From assembly GCA_030533445.1 (NCBI GenBank), contig JARPUW010000281.1, positions 124,001 to 188,000 of the forward strand: 64,000 nt of DNA, written 5' to 3'. Shown here in pieces: positions 35,620-48,887 of this stretch. A program made the translations under genes and the position numbers. The notes under the pieces were generated by a model, which had not been told where the DNA came from, searched no databases, and saw only the letters and a program-made list of their open reading frames with translations. Numbering within the stretch: the stretch's first letter is position 1; each line of letters starts with the position of its first letter. The stretch comes from Cyprinodon diabolis. Its lineage: Eukaryota; Chordata; Actinopteri; Cyprinodontiformes; Cyprinodontidae.

Positions 35620-38600
35620 AATTCTCCCGTATACCCAAAACTTCGGCACGTAACTAGTCCCGCACGGTTTGGCGGATCGGGCCCAAAGTTGGCACACGCG
35701 TCGGGACCAATGGGGTGATGTGTGCTTGTATAAAACTTTCTCATTAGTCCGAAGGTTTGCGAATTATTAGCGAAAACGTCGCAAAAAAATCCCATAGGAA
35801 ATGAATGGGGAGAGGAAAAAAAAAGCATAAAAAACAGCACTTCACTGTGTCGCCATACATTCACCTAGAAAAACAGTTTGAAGCTCAGTTTGTAGATAAA
35901 TCCTTCGTCTATTTAAAACTGAAGACGGTATGTTGATAACTGCTACGGTTTTTGTATAATCAGACCTCAAGCGCCACAAAGTTTTAGCAAAATCCAGCCT
36001 GCTAGAGTGGAGCAACTGAAAAGCTAGAGTGTGAGGCAGGCGTTTTTTAAACACAAAAAAACATTTTAAACTCGCCCTCACGGCCACATATTTATAGCTA
36101 GAGTCACCATTTTTGGTCAGTTTGTAGACTGAAATCTCTGGACCCACACAATATCTTCGGAATTACGGTAGGATTAATACTTTTCCTTAAAAACCCTCCA
36201 GACCGACCTAAAGTCGATGAAAATCAGAGCCGTTTTTCATTGGTTTTGGAGCAGAAGAGGGGAGAAAAACGAATCCGACTATGTGTTTTAAACTCGTCAT
36301 AAATATTTTTCTGAATGACACACATACACCAAAGTTGGCATAGTTGGAGTCGAAGGATGACTGACGCTCACGGTGAAAAAAATTTTTGAATAACTCATAC
36401 GGTTTTTGCTCAGCAGTCGTTTGTTCGGAGGACATTTTAAGCACCTGAAAGCTGAGTGACAGTGACCTGCTGCAGCTAGCTCAATTAGAAGCTTAGGTGT
36501 GATGAAACGTTTTTTCTTTTTCTTTCTCTTCCCATTCAGTTTGTAGATGACCTACAGCCATGAAAGTTACTCCAATTGAAGACAAGATATAGCTGTCGCT
36601 TAGATAAAAAGAATTTTTCAGACACCTTTTACGGTTTTTACTCAGCAGTCGTTTGTTCGGAGGGGTGCTTTAGCAGCTAAAAGGTGAGTGAGAGTGAGGT
36701 CCTGCAGTTCAAACAAAGGGAGGAGCAGGTGGGCCAACCATTTTGTTTGTGCTTCGTTTTGGGTTGTGAAAGACCTACAGACATGAAGGTTACCCCAGTC
36801 TGAGACAAAGGATAGATGTTGCTTTCACTGAAAGAATTTTTCAGATATCTTTTACGGTTTTTGCTCAGCAGTCGTTTGTTCGGAGGGTAAGCACCTGGAA
36901 GCTAGCTGACAGTTAGCTTCTGCAGCAGCCTGCTAGAGTGCAGCTGCTGAAATCTTAGTGTGAGGCGGCCATTTTTTTAAGATCAAACATCTTATTCTCG
37001 CCCTCACGGCCACATATTTGGAGCTACAGTCACCATTTTTGGTCAGTTTGTAGACTGAAACCTCTGGACTCACACAATGTCTTCGGAATTACGGTAGGAT
37101 TAATACTTTTCCTTAAAAACCCTCCAGACCAACCTAAAGTCGATGAGTTTCAGCCTTTCTCCATTCTTTTTGAGCTGAAGATGGAAGAGAAACGAATCAG
37201 ACTATGTGTTTTCAAGTCGTCATAAATATTGTTCTGAATGACACACATACACCAAAGTTGGTATACTTGGAGTCGAAGGATTGCTGATGCTCATGGTGAA
37301 AATGTTTTTTGAATAACTCATACGGTTTTTGATCAGTAGTCGTTTGTTTTCGTTGCCGTTCTTCCCATACAAAAAAGCCTGGGAAGAAGAAACCAATAGT
37401 GAGTGCAGCTGTTGTCTGTGTCAGTGAGAGGCTCGTTAAGCGTTGTCAAGGTTACCAAGCTTCAAACAGATTTTACCTCTGCTGTTTTAAACAGCACATA
37501 TTAATCTAATGGAGGGTGAAAGGACTGATTTAACATTGGGAAATGGATACTATATGACTGCTGTCCAGGACACTTCCCTTGCCACTCAGCACTGATAGAC
37601 TTTCAAAATAAGACTCCAGGGACCCTACAAAATAAAAGCCTCTATATTTTTTACATATATTTATTGCCCTATATGGCTCAATATTATGACCCAAACTCAA
37701 CCCCGTTTTAGAGAATAGACTCTAGGAGACTGTTTAAAACACACCCTATAGCAAATTTCAAAATAAAAGCCTCCCATTTCCGCTTCATCTACTGCCCTAA
37801 TAACATGGAAAAACAGTGATTTAACGATTGGAAAGTAATCAACTATCATTGACGGGTCTGAACATTTTCTATAAACACAACTCTGTTGGACTTTCAAAAT
37901 AAGACTCCAGCGACCCTACAAAATAAAAGCCTCTAGATTATACTAATGCATTAATTGATGCAAATGGCTCAACATTATGACCCAAACTCTTCCAGGTTGT
38001 TTTTATTAGACTCTAGTGACCTTTTCAAAACACACCCAGAGCAAATTTCACAATAAAAGTCTCCCATTTACTCTGTAATACAGCAACTATTCACCTAATA
38101 ACATGGAAAACCAGTGATTTAACATTTGGAAATTGATTCTATATAACTGCTGGGCATGACCCATCTTTAGATGCACTTCCATGATAGACTTTCAAAATAA
38201 GACTCCAGGGACTCTACAGAATAAAAGCCTCTTCCTTATACACACTCATACATTCTGGCATATTGCTCATTGCCATTGGTGATTTCATCACTGCAATGGC
38301 TCTTAGCAGGCGGGCAGAGCCCGCCATTGGTGATTTTTTTCATCGCTGCAAGGGCTCCTAGCAGGCGGGCGGAGCCCACCAACTGAGCTTTACCCACTGC
38401 GGTTCAATATGGACAACCCATATTACCCTTTTGCATCATACGCTGTGCACGTCTATTTCCCAGATTTCAGCACAAGTGGCACACAGCTCTCTTTGCCCAT
38501 GACCTAGCCCTCTTTCCTTCCCTCAGCAGCCCTCAAAGGCGTAAGCAGTTGGTCTGGGGAGCCCCGACATCACTTGCCAGGGCCGTATTGGCCCTGTTCC

Positions 38601-38658
38601 CCAGACGGGCAGTAGGTGGCCCCCCTCAAAATTTCTTTAGAAATTTTCTAGTTATTAT
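35620..38658 (+). repeat. Macrosatellite unit U11 (3039 bp), short form
   Basis: TATAAAA is at 35729 and the CTCF-like motif at 38609-38622. It has two m1 palindromes and no m2 copy. It is the twin of U8, 10,130 bp upstream, with one fewer ATT at the 3' end. The neighbours U10 and U12 differ from U7 and U9, so the copied segment is close to exactly one unit. Confidence 0.96.
38272..38380. repeat. m1 minisatellite, U11 (2 palindromes, minimal)
   Basis: 109 bp, as in U8. Confidence 0.95.
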
Positions 38659-41600
38659 AATTCTCCCGTATACCCAAAACTTCGGCGCGTAACTAGTCCC
38701 GCACGGTTTGGCGGATCGGGCCCAAAGTTGGCACACGCGTCGGGACCAATGGGGTGATGTGTGCTTGTATAAAACTTTCTCATTAGTCCGAAGGTTTGCG
38801 AATTATTAGCGAAAACGTCGCAAAAAAATCCCATAGGAAATGAATGGGGAGAGGGAAAAAAAAGCATAAAAAACAGCACTTCACTGTGTCGGCATACATT
38901 CACCTAGAAAAACAGTTTGAAGCTCAGTTTGTAGATAAATCCTTCGTCTATTTAAAACTGAAGACGGTATGTTGATAACTGCTACGGTTTTTGTATAATC
39001 AGACCTCAAGCGCCACAAAGTTTTAGCAAAATCCAGCCTGCTAGAGTGGAGCAACTGAAAAGCTAGAGTGTGAGGCAGGCGTTTTTTAAACACAAAAAAA
39101 CATTTTAAACTCGCCCTCACGGCCACATATTTATAGCTAGAGTCACCATTTTTGGTCAGTTTGTAGACTGAAATCTCTGGACCCACACAATATCTTCGGA
39201 ATTACGGTAGGATTAATACTTTTCCTTAAAAACCCTCCAGACCGACCTAAAGTCGATGAAAATCAGAGCCGTTTTTCATTGGTTTTGGAGCAGAAGAGGG
39301 GAGAAAAACGAATCAGACTATGTGTTTTAAACTCGTCGTAAATATTTTTCTGAATGACACACATACACCAAAGTTGGCATAGTTGGAGTCGAAGGATGAC
39401 TGACGCTCACGGTGAAAAAATTTTTTGAATAACTCATACGGTTTTTGCTCAGCAGTCGTTTGTTCGGAGGACATTTTAAGCACCTGAAAGCTGAGTGACA
39501 GTGACCTGCTGCAGCTAGCTCAATTAGAAGCTTAGGTGTGATGAAACGTTTTTTCTTTTTCTTTCTCTTCCCATTCAGTTTGTAGATGACCTACAGCCAT
39601 GAAAGTTACTCCAATCGAAGACAAGATATAGCTGTCGCTTAGATAAAAAGAATTTTTCAGATACCTTTTACGGTTTTTACTCAGCAGTCGTTTGTTCGGA
39701 GGGGTGCTTTAGCAGCTAAAAGGTGAGTGAGAGTGAGGTCCTGCAGTTAAAAGAAAGGGAGGAGCAGGTGGGCCAACCATTTTGTTTGTGCTTCGTTTTG
39801 GGTTGTGAAAGACCTACAGACATGAAGGTTACCCCAGTCTGAGACAAAGGATAGATGTTGCTTTCACTGAAAGAATTTTTCAGATATCTTTTACGGTTTT
39901 TGCTCAGCAGTCGTTTGTTCGGAGGGTAAGCACCTGGAAGCTAGCTGACAGTTAGCTTCTGCAGCAGCCTGCTAGAGTGCAGCTGCTGAAATCTTAGTGT
40001 GAGGCGGCCATTTTTTTCAGATCAAACATCTTATTCTCGCCCTCACGGCCACATATTTGGAGCTACAGTCACCATTTTTGGTCAGTTTGTAGACTGAAAC
40101 CTCTGGACTCACACAATGTCTTCGGAATTACGGTAGGATTAATACTTTTCCTTAAAAACCCTCCAGACCAACCTAAAGTCGATGAGAGTTTCAGCCTTTC
40201 TCTATTCTTTTTGAGCTGAAGATGGGAGAGAAACGAATCAGACTATGTGTTTTCAACTCGTCATAAATATTTTTCTGAATGACACACATACACCAAAGTT
40301 GGTATAGTTGGAGTCGAAGGATTGCTGATGCTCATGGTGAAAATGTTTTTTGAATAACTCATACGGTTTTTGATCAGTAGTCGTTTGTTCGGTGCCGTTC
40401 TTCCCATACAAAAAAGCCTGGGAAGAAGAAACCAATAGTGAGTGCAGCTGTTGTCTGTGTTAGTGAGAGGCTCGTTAAGCGTTGTCAAGGTTACCAAGCT
40501 TCAAACAGATTTTACCTCTGCTGTTTTAAACAGCACATATTAATCTAATGGAGGGTGAAAGGACTGATTTAACATTGGGAAATGGATACTATATGACTGC
40601 TGTCCATGACACTTCCCTTGCCACTCAGCACTGATAGACTTTCAAAATAAGACTCCAGGGACCCTACAAAATAAAAGCCTCTATATTTTTTACATATATT
40701 TATTGCCCTATATGGCTCAACATTATGACCCAAACTCAACCCCGTTTTAGAGAATAGACTCTAGGAGACTGTTTAAAACACACCCTATAGCAAATTTCAA
40801 AATAAAAGCCTCCCATTTCCGCTTCATCTACTGCCCTAATAACATGGAAAAAGAGTGATTTAACGATTGGAAAGTAATCAACTATCATTGACGGGTCTGA
40901 ACATTTTCTATAAACACAACTCTGTTGGACTTTCAAAATAAGACTCCAGCGACCCTACAAAATAAAAGCCTCTAGATTATACTAATGTATTAATTGATGC
41001 AAATGGCTCAACATTATGACCCAAACTCTTCCAGGTTGTTTTTATTAGACTCTAGTGACCTTTTCAAAACACACCCCAGAGCAAATTTCACAATAAAAGT
41101 CTCCCATTTACTCTGTAATACAGCAACTATTCACCTAATAACATGGAAAACCAGTGATTTAACATTTGGAAATGGATTCTATATCACTGCTGGGCGTGAC
41201 CCATCTTTTGATGCACATTCATGATAGACTTTCAAAATAAGACTACAAGGACTCTACAGAATAAAAGCCTCTTCCTTATACACACTCATACATTCTGGCA
41301 TATTGCTCATTGCCATTGGTGATTTCATCACTGCAATGGCTCTTAGAAGGCGGGCGGAGCCCGCCAATGGTAACAGGCGGGCGGAGCCCGCCAAAGGTGA
41401 TTACATCACTGCAATGGCTCTTAGCAGGCGGGCGGAGCCCGCCATTGGTGATTTCATCACTGCAATGGCTCTTAGAAGGCGGGCATAGCCCGCCATTGGT
41501 GATTTTTTTCTTCACTGAGATGGCTCCTAGCAGGCGGGCAAAGCCCGCCAACTGGGCTTTACCCACTGCGGTTCAATATGGACAACCCATATTACCCTTG

Positions 41601-41830
41601 TGCATCATACGCTGTGCACGTCTATTTCCCAGATTTCAGCACAAGTGGCACACAGCTCTCTTTGCCCATGACCTAGCCCTCTTTCCTTCCCTCAGCAGCC
41701 CTCTAAGGCGTAAGCAGTTGGTGTGGGGAGCCCCGACGTCACTGGCCAGGGCCGTATTGGTCCGGTTCCCCAGACGGGCAGTAGGTGGCCCCCCTCAAAA
41801 TTTCTTTAGAAATTTTCTAGTTATTATTAT
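38659..41830 (+). repeat. Macrosatellite unit U12 (3172 bp)
   Basis: TATAAAA is at 38768 and the CTCF-like motif at 41778-41791. It has five m1 palindromes and no m2 copy. It is the twin of U1 without the m2 copy. One visible difference is GGCGGGCAAAGCCCGCC in the last m1 palindrome where U1 has a GAA loop. Confidence 0.95.
41312..41549. repeat. m1 minisatellite, U12 (5 palindromes)
   Basis: 238 bp; ATA loop in the fourth palindrome as in U1, AAA loop in the last. Confidence 0.95.
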
Positions 41831-44800
41831 AATTCTCCCGTATACCCAAAACTTCGGCGCGTAACTAGTCCCGCACGGTTTGGCGGATCGGGCCCAAAGT
41901 TGGCACACGCGTCGGGACCAATGGGGTGATGTGTGCTTGTATAAAACTTTCTCATTAGTCCGAAGGTTTGCGAATTATTAGCGAAAACGTCGCAAAAAAA
42001 TCCCATAGGAAATGAATGGGGAGAGGAAAAAAAAAGCATAAAAAACAGCACTTCACTGTGTCGGCATACATTCACCTAGAAAAACAGTTTGAAGCTCAGT
42101 TTGTAGATAAATCCTTCGTCTATTTAAAACTGAAGACGGTATGTTGATAACTGCTACGGTTTTTGTATAATCAGACCTCAAGCGCCACAAAGTTTTAGCA
42201 AAATCCAGCCTGCTAGAGTGGAGCAACTGAAAAGCTAGAGTGTGAGGCAGGCGTTTTTTAAACACAAAAAAACATTTTAAACTCGCCCTCACGGCCACAT
42301 ATTTATAGCTAGAGTCACCATTTTTGGTCAGTTTGTAGACTGAAATCTCTGGACCCACACAATATCTTCGGAATTACGGTAGGATTAATACTTTTCCTTA
42401 AAAACCCTCCAGACCGACCTAAAGTCGATGAAAATCAGAGCCGTTTTTCATTGGTTTTGGAGCAGAAGAGGGGAGAAAAACGAATCAGACTATGTGTTTT
42501 AAACTCGTCATAAATATTTTTCTGAATGACACACATACACCAAAGTTGGCATAGTTGGAGTCGAAGGATGACTGACGCTCACGGTGAAAAAATTTTTTGA
42601 ATAACTCATACGGTTTTTGCTCAGCAGTCGTTTGTTCGGAGGACATTTTAAGCACCTGAAAGCTGAGTGACAGTGACCTGCTGCAGCTAGCTCAATTAGA
42701 AGCTTAGGTGTGATGAAACGTTTTTTCTTTTTCTTTCTCTTCCCATTCAGTTTGTAGATGACCTACAGCCATGAAAGTTACTCCAATTGAAGACAAGATA
42801 TAGCTGTCGCTTAGATAAAAAGAATTTTTCAGATACCTTTTACGGTTTTTACTCAGCAGTCGTTTGTTCGGAGGGGTGCTTTAGCAGCTAAAAGGTGAGT
42901 GAGAGTGAGGTCCTGCAGTTCAAACAAAGGGAGGAGCAGGTGGGCCAACCATTTTGTTTGTGCTTCGTTTTGGGTTGTGAAAGACCTACAGACATGAAGG
43001 TTACCCCAGTCTGAGACAAAGGATAGATGTTGCTTTCACTGAAAGAATTTTTCAGATATCTTTTACGGTTTTTGCTCAGCAGTCGTTTGTTCGGAGGGTA
43101 AGCACCTGGAAGCTAGCTGACAGTTAGCTTCTGCAGCAGCCTGCTAGAGTGCAGCTGCTGAAATCTTAGTGTGAGGCGGCCATTTTTTTAAGATCAAACA
43201 TCTTATTCTCGCCCTCACGGCCACATATTTGGAGCTACAGTCACCATTTTTGGTCAGTTTGTAGACTGAAACCTCTGGACTCACACAATGTCTTCGGAAT
43301 TACGGTAGGATTAATACTTTTCCTTAAAAACCCTCCAGACCAACCTAAAGTCGATGAGTTTCAGCCTTTCTCCATTCTTTTTGAGCTGAAGATGGGAGAA
43401 AAACGAATCAGACTATGTGTTTTCAAGTCGTCATAAATATTGTTCTGAATGACACACATACACCAAAGTTGGTATAGTTGGAGTCGAAGGATTGCTGATG
43501 CTCATGGTGAAAATGTTTTTTGAATAACTCATACGGTTTTTGATCAGTAGTCGTTTGTTCGGTGCCGTTCTTCCCATACAAAAAAGCCTGGGAAGAAGAA
43601 ACCAATAGTGAGTGCAGTTGTTGTCTGTGTCAGTGAGAGGCTCGTTAAGCGTTGTCAAGGTTACCAAGCTTCAAACAGATTTTACCTCTGCTGTTTTAAA
43701 CAGCACATATTAATCTAATGGAGGGTGAAAGGACTGATTTAACATTGGGAAATGGATACTATATGACTGCTGTCCATGACACTTCCCTTGCCACTCAGCA
43801 CTGATAGACTTTCAAAATAAGACTCCAGGGACCCTACAAAATAAAAGCCTCTATATTTTTTACATATATTTATTGCCCTATATGGCTCAATATTATGACC
43901 CAAACTCAACCCCGTTTTAGAGAATAGACTCTAGGAGACTGTTTAAAACACACCCTATAGCAAATTTCAAAATAAAAGCCTCCCATTTCCGCTTCATCTA
44001 CTGCCCTAATAACATGGAAAAAGAGTGATTTAACGATTGGAAAGTAATCAACTATCATTGACGGGTCTGAACATTTTCTATAAACACAACTCTGTTGGAC
44101 TTTCAAAATAAGACTCCAGCGACCCTACAAAATAAAAGCCTCTAGATTATACTAATGCATTAATTGATGCAAATGGCTCAACATTATGACCCAAACTCTT
44201 CCAGGTTGTTTTTATTAGACTCTAGTGACCTTTTCAAAACACACCCAGAGCAAATTTCACAATAAAAGTCTCCCATTTACTCTGTAATACAGCAACTATT
44301 CACCTAATAACATGGAAAACCAGTGATTTAACATTTGGAAATTGATTCTATATAACTGCTGGGCATGACCCATCTTTAGATGCACTTCCATGATAGACTT
44401 TCAAAATAAGACTCCAGGGACTCTACAGAATAAAAGCCTCTTCCTTATACACACTCATACATTCTGGCATATTGCTCATTGCCATTTGTAATTTCATCAC
44501 TGCAATGGCTCTTAGAAGGCGGGCGGAGCCCGCCATTGGTGATTTCATCACTGCAATGGCTCTTAGAAGGCGGGCGGAGCCCGCCATTGGTGATTTCATC
44601 ACTGCAATGGCTCTTAGCAGGCGGGCAGAGCCCGCCATTGGTGATTTTTTTCATCGCTGCAAGGGCTCCTAGCAGGCGGGCGGAGCCCACCAACTGAGCT
44701 TTACCCACTGCGGTTCAATATGGACAACCCATATTACCCTTTTGCATCATACGCTGTGCACGTCTATTTCCCAGATTTCAGCACAAGTGGCACACAGCTC

Positions 44801-44972
44801 TCTTTGCCCATGACCTAGCCCTCTTTCCTTCCCTCAGCAGCCCTCAAAGGCGTAAGCAGTTGGTCTGGGGAGCCCCGACATCACTTGCCAGGGCCGTATT
44901 GGCCCTGTTCCCCAGACGGGCAGTAGGTGGCCCCCCTCAAAATTTCTTTAGAAATTTTCTAGTTATTATTAT
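41831..44972 (+). repeat. Macrosatellite unit U13 (3142 bp)
   Basis: TATAAAA is at 41940 and the CTCF-like motif at 44920-44933. It has four m1 palindromes and no m2 copy. It groups with U6 and U7 through CATCGCTGCAAGG, GACATCAC and GGCCCTGTTCC. Confidence 0.95.
44481..44691. repeat. m1 minisatellite, U13 (4 palindromes)
   Basis: 211 bp; as in U6, with an intact second left arm. Confidence 0.95.
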
Positions 44973-46708
44973 AATTCTCCCGTATACCCAAAACTTCGGC
45001 GCGTAACTAGTCCCGCACGGTTTGGCGGATCGGGCCCAAAGTTGGCACACGCGTCGGGACCAATGGGGTGATGTGTGCTTGTATAAAACTTTCTCATTAG
45101 TCCGAAGGTTTGCGAATTATTAGCGAAAACGTCGCAAAAAAATCCCATAGGAAATGAATGGGGAGAGGAAAAAAAAAGCATAAAAAACAGCACTTCACTG
45201 TGTCGGCATACATTCACCTAGAAAAACAGTTTGAAGCTCAGTTTGTAGATAAATCCTTCGTCTATTTAAAACTGAAGACGGTATGTTGATAACTGCTACG
45301 GTTTTTGTATAATCAGACCTCAAGCGCCACAAAGTTTTAGCAAAATCCAGCCTGCTAGAGTGGAGCAACTGAAAAGCTAGAGTGTGAGGCAGGCGTTTTT
45401 TAAACACAAAAAAACATTTTAAACTCGCCCTCACGGCCACATATTTATAGCTAGAGTCACCATTTTTGGTCAGTTTGTAGACTGAAATCTCTGGACCCAC
45501 ACAATATCTTCGGAATTACGGTAGGATTAATACTTTTCCTTAAAAACCCTCCAGACCGACCTAAAGTCGATGAAAATCAGAGCCGTTTTTCATTGGTTTT
45601 GGAGCAGAAGAGGGGAGAAAAACGAATCCGACTATGTGTTTTAAACTCGTCATAAATATTTTTCTGAATGACACACATACACCAAAGTTGGCATAGTTGG
45701 AGTCGAAGGATGACTGACGCTCACGGTGAAAAAATTTTTTGAATAACTCATACGGTTTTTGCTCAGCAGTCGTTTGTTCGGAGGACATTTTAAGCACCTG
45801 AAAGCTGAGTGACAGTGACCTGCTGCAGCTAGCTCAATTAGAAGCTTAGGTGTGATGAAACGTTTTTTCTTTTTCTTTCTCTTCCCATTCAGTTTGTAGA
45901 TGACCTACAGCCATGAAAGTTACTCCAATTGAAGACAAGATATAGCTGTCGCTTAGATAAAAAGAATTTTTCAGATACCTTTTACGGTTTTTACTCAGCA
46001 GTCGTTTGTTCGGAGGGGTGCTTTAGCAGCTAAAAGGTGAGTGAGAGTGAGGTCCTGCAGTTCAAACAAAGGGAGGAGCAGGTGGGCCAACCATTTTGTT
46101 TGTGCTTCGTTTTGGGTTGTGAAAGACCTACAGACATGAAGGTTACCCCAGTCTGAGACAAAGGATAGATGTTGCTTTCACTGAAAGAATTTTTCAGATA
46201 TCTTTTACGGTTTTTGCTCAGCAGTCGTTTGTTCGGAGGGTAAGCACCTGGAAGCTAGCTGACAGTTAGCTTCTGCAGCAGCCTGCTAGAGTGCAGCTGC
46301 TGAAATCTTAGTGTGAGGCGGCCATTTTTTAAGATCAAACATCTTATTCTCGCCCTCACGGCCACATATTTGGAGCTACAGTCACCATTTTTGGTCAGTT
46401 TGTAGACTGAAACCTCTGGACTCACACAATGTCTTCGGAATTACGGTAGGATTAATACTTTGCCTTAAAAACCCTCCAGACCAACCTAAAGTGGATGAGA
46501 GTTTCAGCCTTTCTCCATTCTTTTTGAGCTGAAGATGGGAGAAAAACGAATCAGACTATGTGTTTTCAACTCGTCATAAATATTGTTCTGAATGACACAC
46601 ATACACCAAAGTTGGTATAGTTGGAGTCGAAGGATTGCTGATGCTCATGGTGAAAACGTTTTTTAAATAACTCCTACGGTTTTTGCTCAGCAGTCGTTTG
46701 TTCGGAGG

Positions 46709-46936
46709 GGTGCTTTAGCAGCTACAGTAAAATGTGAGTGAGAGTGAAGTGCTGCAGTTAAAACAAAGGGAGGAGCAGGTGGGACCAACCATGTTGTTTG
46801 TGCTTCGTTTTGGGTTGTGAAAGACCTACAGACATGAAGGTTCCCCCAGTCTGAGAAAAAGGATTGCTGTTGCTTAGACTGAAATAATTTTTTAGATTCC
46901 ATTTACGGTTTTCCTTCAGCGCTCCTTTGTTCGGAG
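46709..46936 (+). repeat. Extra 228-bp subrepeat module in U14
   Basis: Same module at the same place as in U3 and, by eye, identical to it. Confidence 0.9.
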
Positions 46937-47852
46937 CAGACTTCCCATAAAAAAAGCCTGAGAAGAAGAAACCAATAGTGAGTGCAGCTGTGGTCTGTGT
47001 CAGTGAGAGGCTCGTTAAGCGTTGTCAAGGTAACGAAGCTTCAAACAGATTTTACCTCTGCTGTTTTAAACAGCACATATTAATCTAATGGAGGGTGAAA
47101 GCACTGATTTAACATTGGGAAATGGATACTATATGACTGCTGTCCATGACACTTCCCTTGCCACTCAACACTGATAGACTTTCAAAATAAGACTCCAGGG
47201 ACCCTACAAAATAAAAGCCTCTATATTTTTTTACATATATTTATTGCCCTATATGGCTCAACATTATGATCCAAACTCAACCCCATTTTAGAGAATAGAC
47301 TCAAGGAGACTGTTTAAAACACACCCTATGGCAAATTTCAAAATAAAAGCCTCCAATTTCCGCTTCATCTACTGCCCTAATAACATGGAAAAAGAGTGAT
47401 TTAACGATTGGAAAGTCATCAACTATCATTGATGGGTCTGAACATTTTCTATAAACACAACTCTGTTGGACTTTCAAAATAAGACTCCAGGGACCCTACA
47501 AAATAAAAGCCTCTAGATTATACTAATGCATTAATTGATGCAAATGGCTCAACATTATGACCCAAACTCTTCCAGGTTGTTTTTATTAGACTCTAGTGAC
47601 CTTTTCAAAACACACCCCAGAGCATTTTTCACAATAAAAGTCTCCCATTTACTCTGTAATACAGCAACTATTCAACTAATAACATGGAAAACCAGTGATT
47701 TAACATTTGGAAATGGATTCTACATCACTGCTGGGCATGACCCATCTTTTGATGCACATCCATAATAGACTTTCAAAATAAGACTACAGGGACTCTACAG
47801 AATAAAAACCTCTTCCTTATACACACTTATACATTCTGGCATATTGTTCATT

Positions 47853-48270
47853 GCCATTTGTAATTTAATCACTGCAATGGCTCTTAGAAGGCGGGCGGAG
47901 CCCGCCAACGGTGATTTCATCACTGCAATGGATTTTACAAGGCGGGCGGAGCCCGCCAATGGTAGCAGGCGGGCGGAGCCCGCCAATGGTGATTACATCA
48001 CTGCAATGGCTCTTAGCAGGCGGGCGGAGCCCGCCATTGGTGATTTCATCACTGCAATGGCTCTTAGAAGGCGGGCGGAGCCCGCCAATGGTAACAGGCG
48101 GGCGGAGCCCGCCAAAGGTGATTACATCACTGCAATGGCTCTTAGCAGGCGGGCGGAGCCCGCCATTGGTGATTTCATCACTGCAATGGCTCTTAGAAGG
48201 CGGGCAGAACCCGCCATTGGTGATTTTTTTCTTCACTGAGATGGCTCCTAGCAGGCGGGCGAAGCCCGCC
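47853..48270. repeat. m1 minisatellite, U14 (9 palindromes, expanded)
   Basis: 418 bp; carries the AACCCGCC arm change seen in U3. Confidence 0.95.
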
Positions 48271-48543
48271 AACTGGGCTTTACCCACTGTGTTTCAATAT
48301 GGGCAACCCATATTACCCTTGTGCATCATACGCTGTGCACGTCTATTTCCCAGATTTCAGCACAAGTGGCACACAGCTCTCTTTGCCCATGAACTTGCCC
48401 TCTTTCCTTCCCTCAGCAGCCCTCAAAGGCGTAAGCAGTTGGTCTGGGGAGCCCCGACGTCACTTGCCAGGGCCGTATTGGCCCGGTTCCCCAGACGGGC
48501 AGTAGGTGGCCCCCCTCAAAATTTCTTTAGAAATTTTCTAGTT

Positions 48544-48887
48544 GGGGGGCCACATGCCGAAGGCATGGCCCACCTACTACTATTGCACATATTTATTCCG
48601 CGTATTATTGGGGGGCCACATGCCGAAGGCATGGCCCACCTACTACTATTGCACATATTTATTCCGCGTATTATTGGGGGGCCACATGCCGAAGGCATGG
48701 CCCACCTACTACTATTGCACATATTTATTCCGCGTATTATTATTGGGGGGCCACATGCCGAAGGCATGGCCCACCTACTACTATTGCACATATTTATTCC
48801 GCGTATTATTATTGGGGGGCCACATGCCGAAGGCATGGCCCACCTACTACTATTGCACATATTTATTCCGCGTATTATTATTATTAT
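48544..48887. repeat. m2 minisatellite, U14 (5 copies)
   Basis: Copies start at 48544, 48610, 48676, 48745 and 48814. Periods are 66, 66, 69 and 69 bp. Confidence 0.95.

Larger units (their letters stand above)
44973..48887 (+). repeat. Macrosatellite unit U14 (3915 bp), long form
   Basis: TATAAAA is at 45082 and the CTCF-like motif at 48499-48512. It carries the 228-bp module, nine m1 palindromes and five m2 copies. It is the twin of U3; the 135-bp length difference equals two 69-bp m2 copies minus one ATT. Confidence 0.95.

Noticed and set aside
34640..35653. A 337-codon + strand frame and shorter relatives in other units
   Set aside because: It is a translation of two minisatellites with low-complexity repeats (for example GGPHAEGMAH) and reads open on both strands. 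Length follows copy number. No start context or domain supports a gene.
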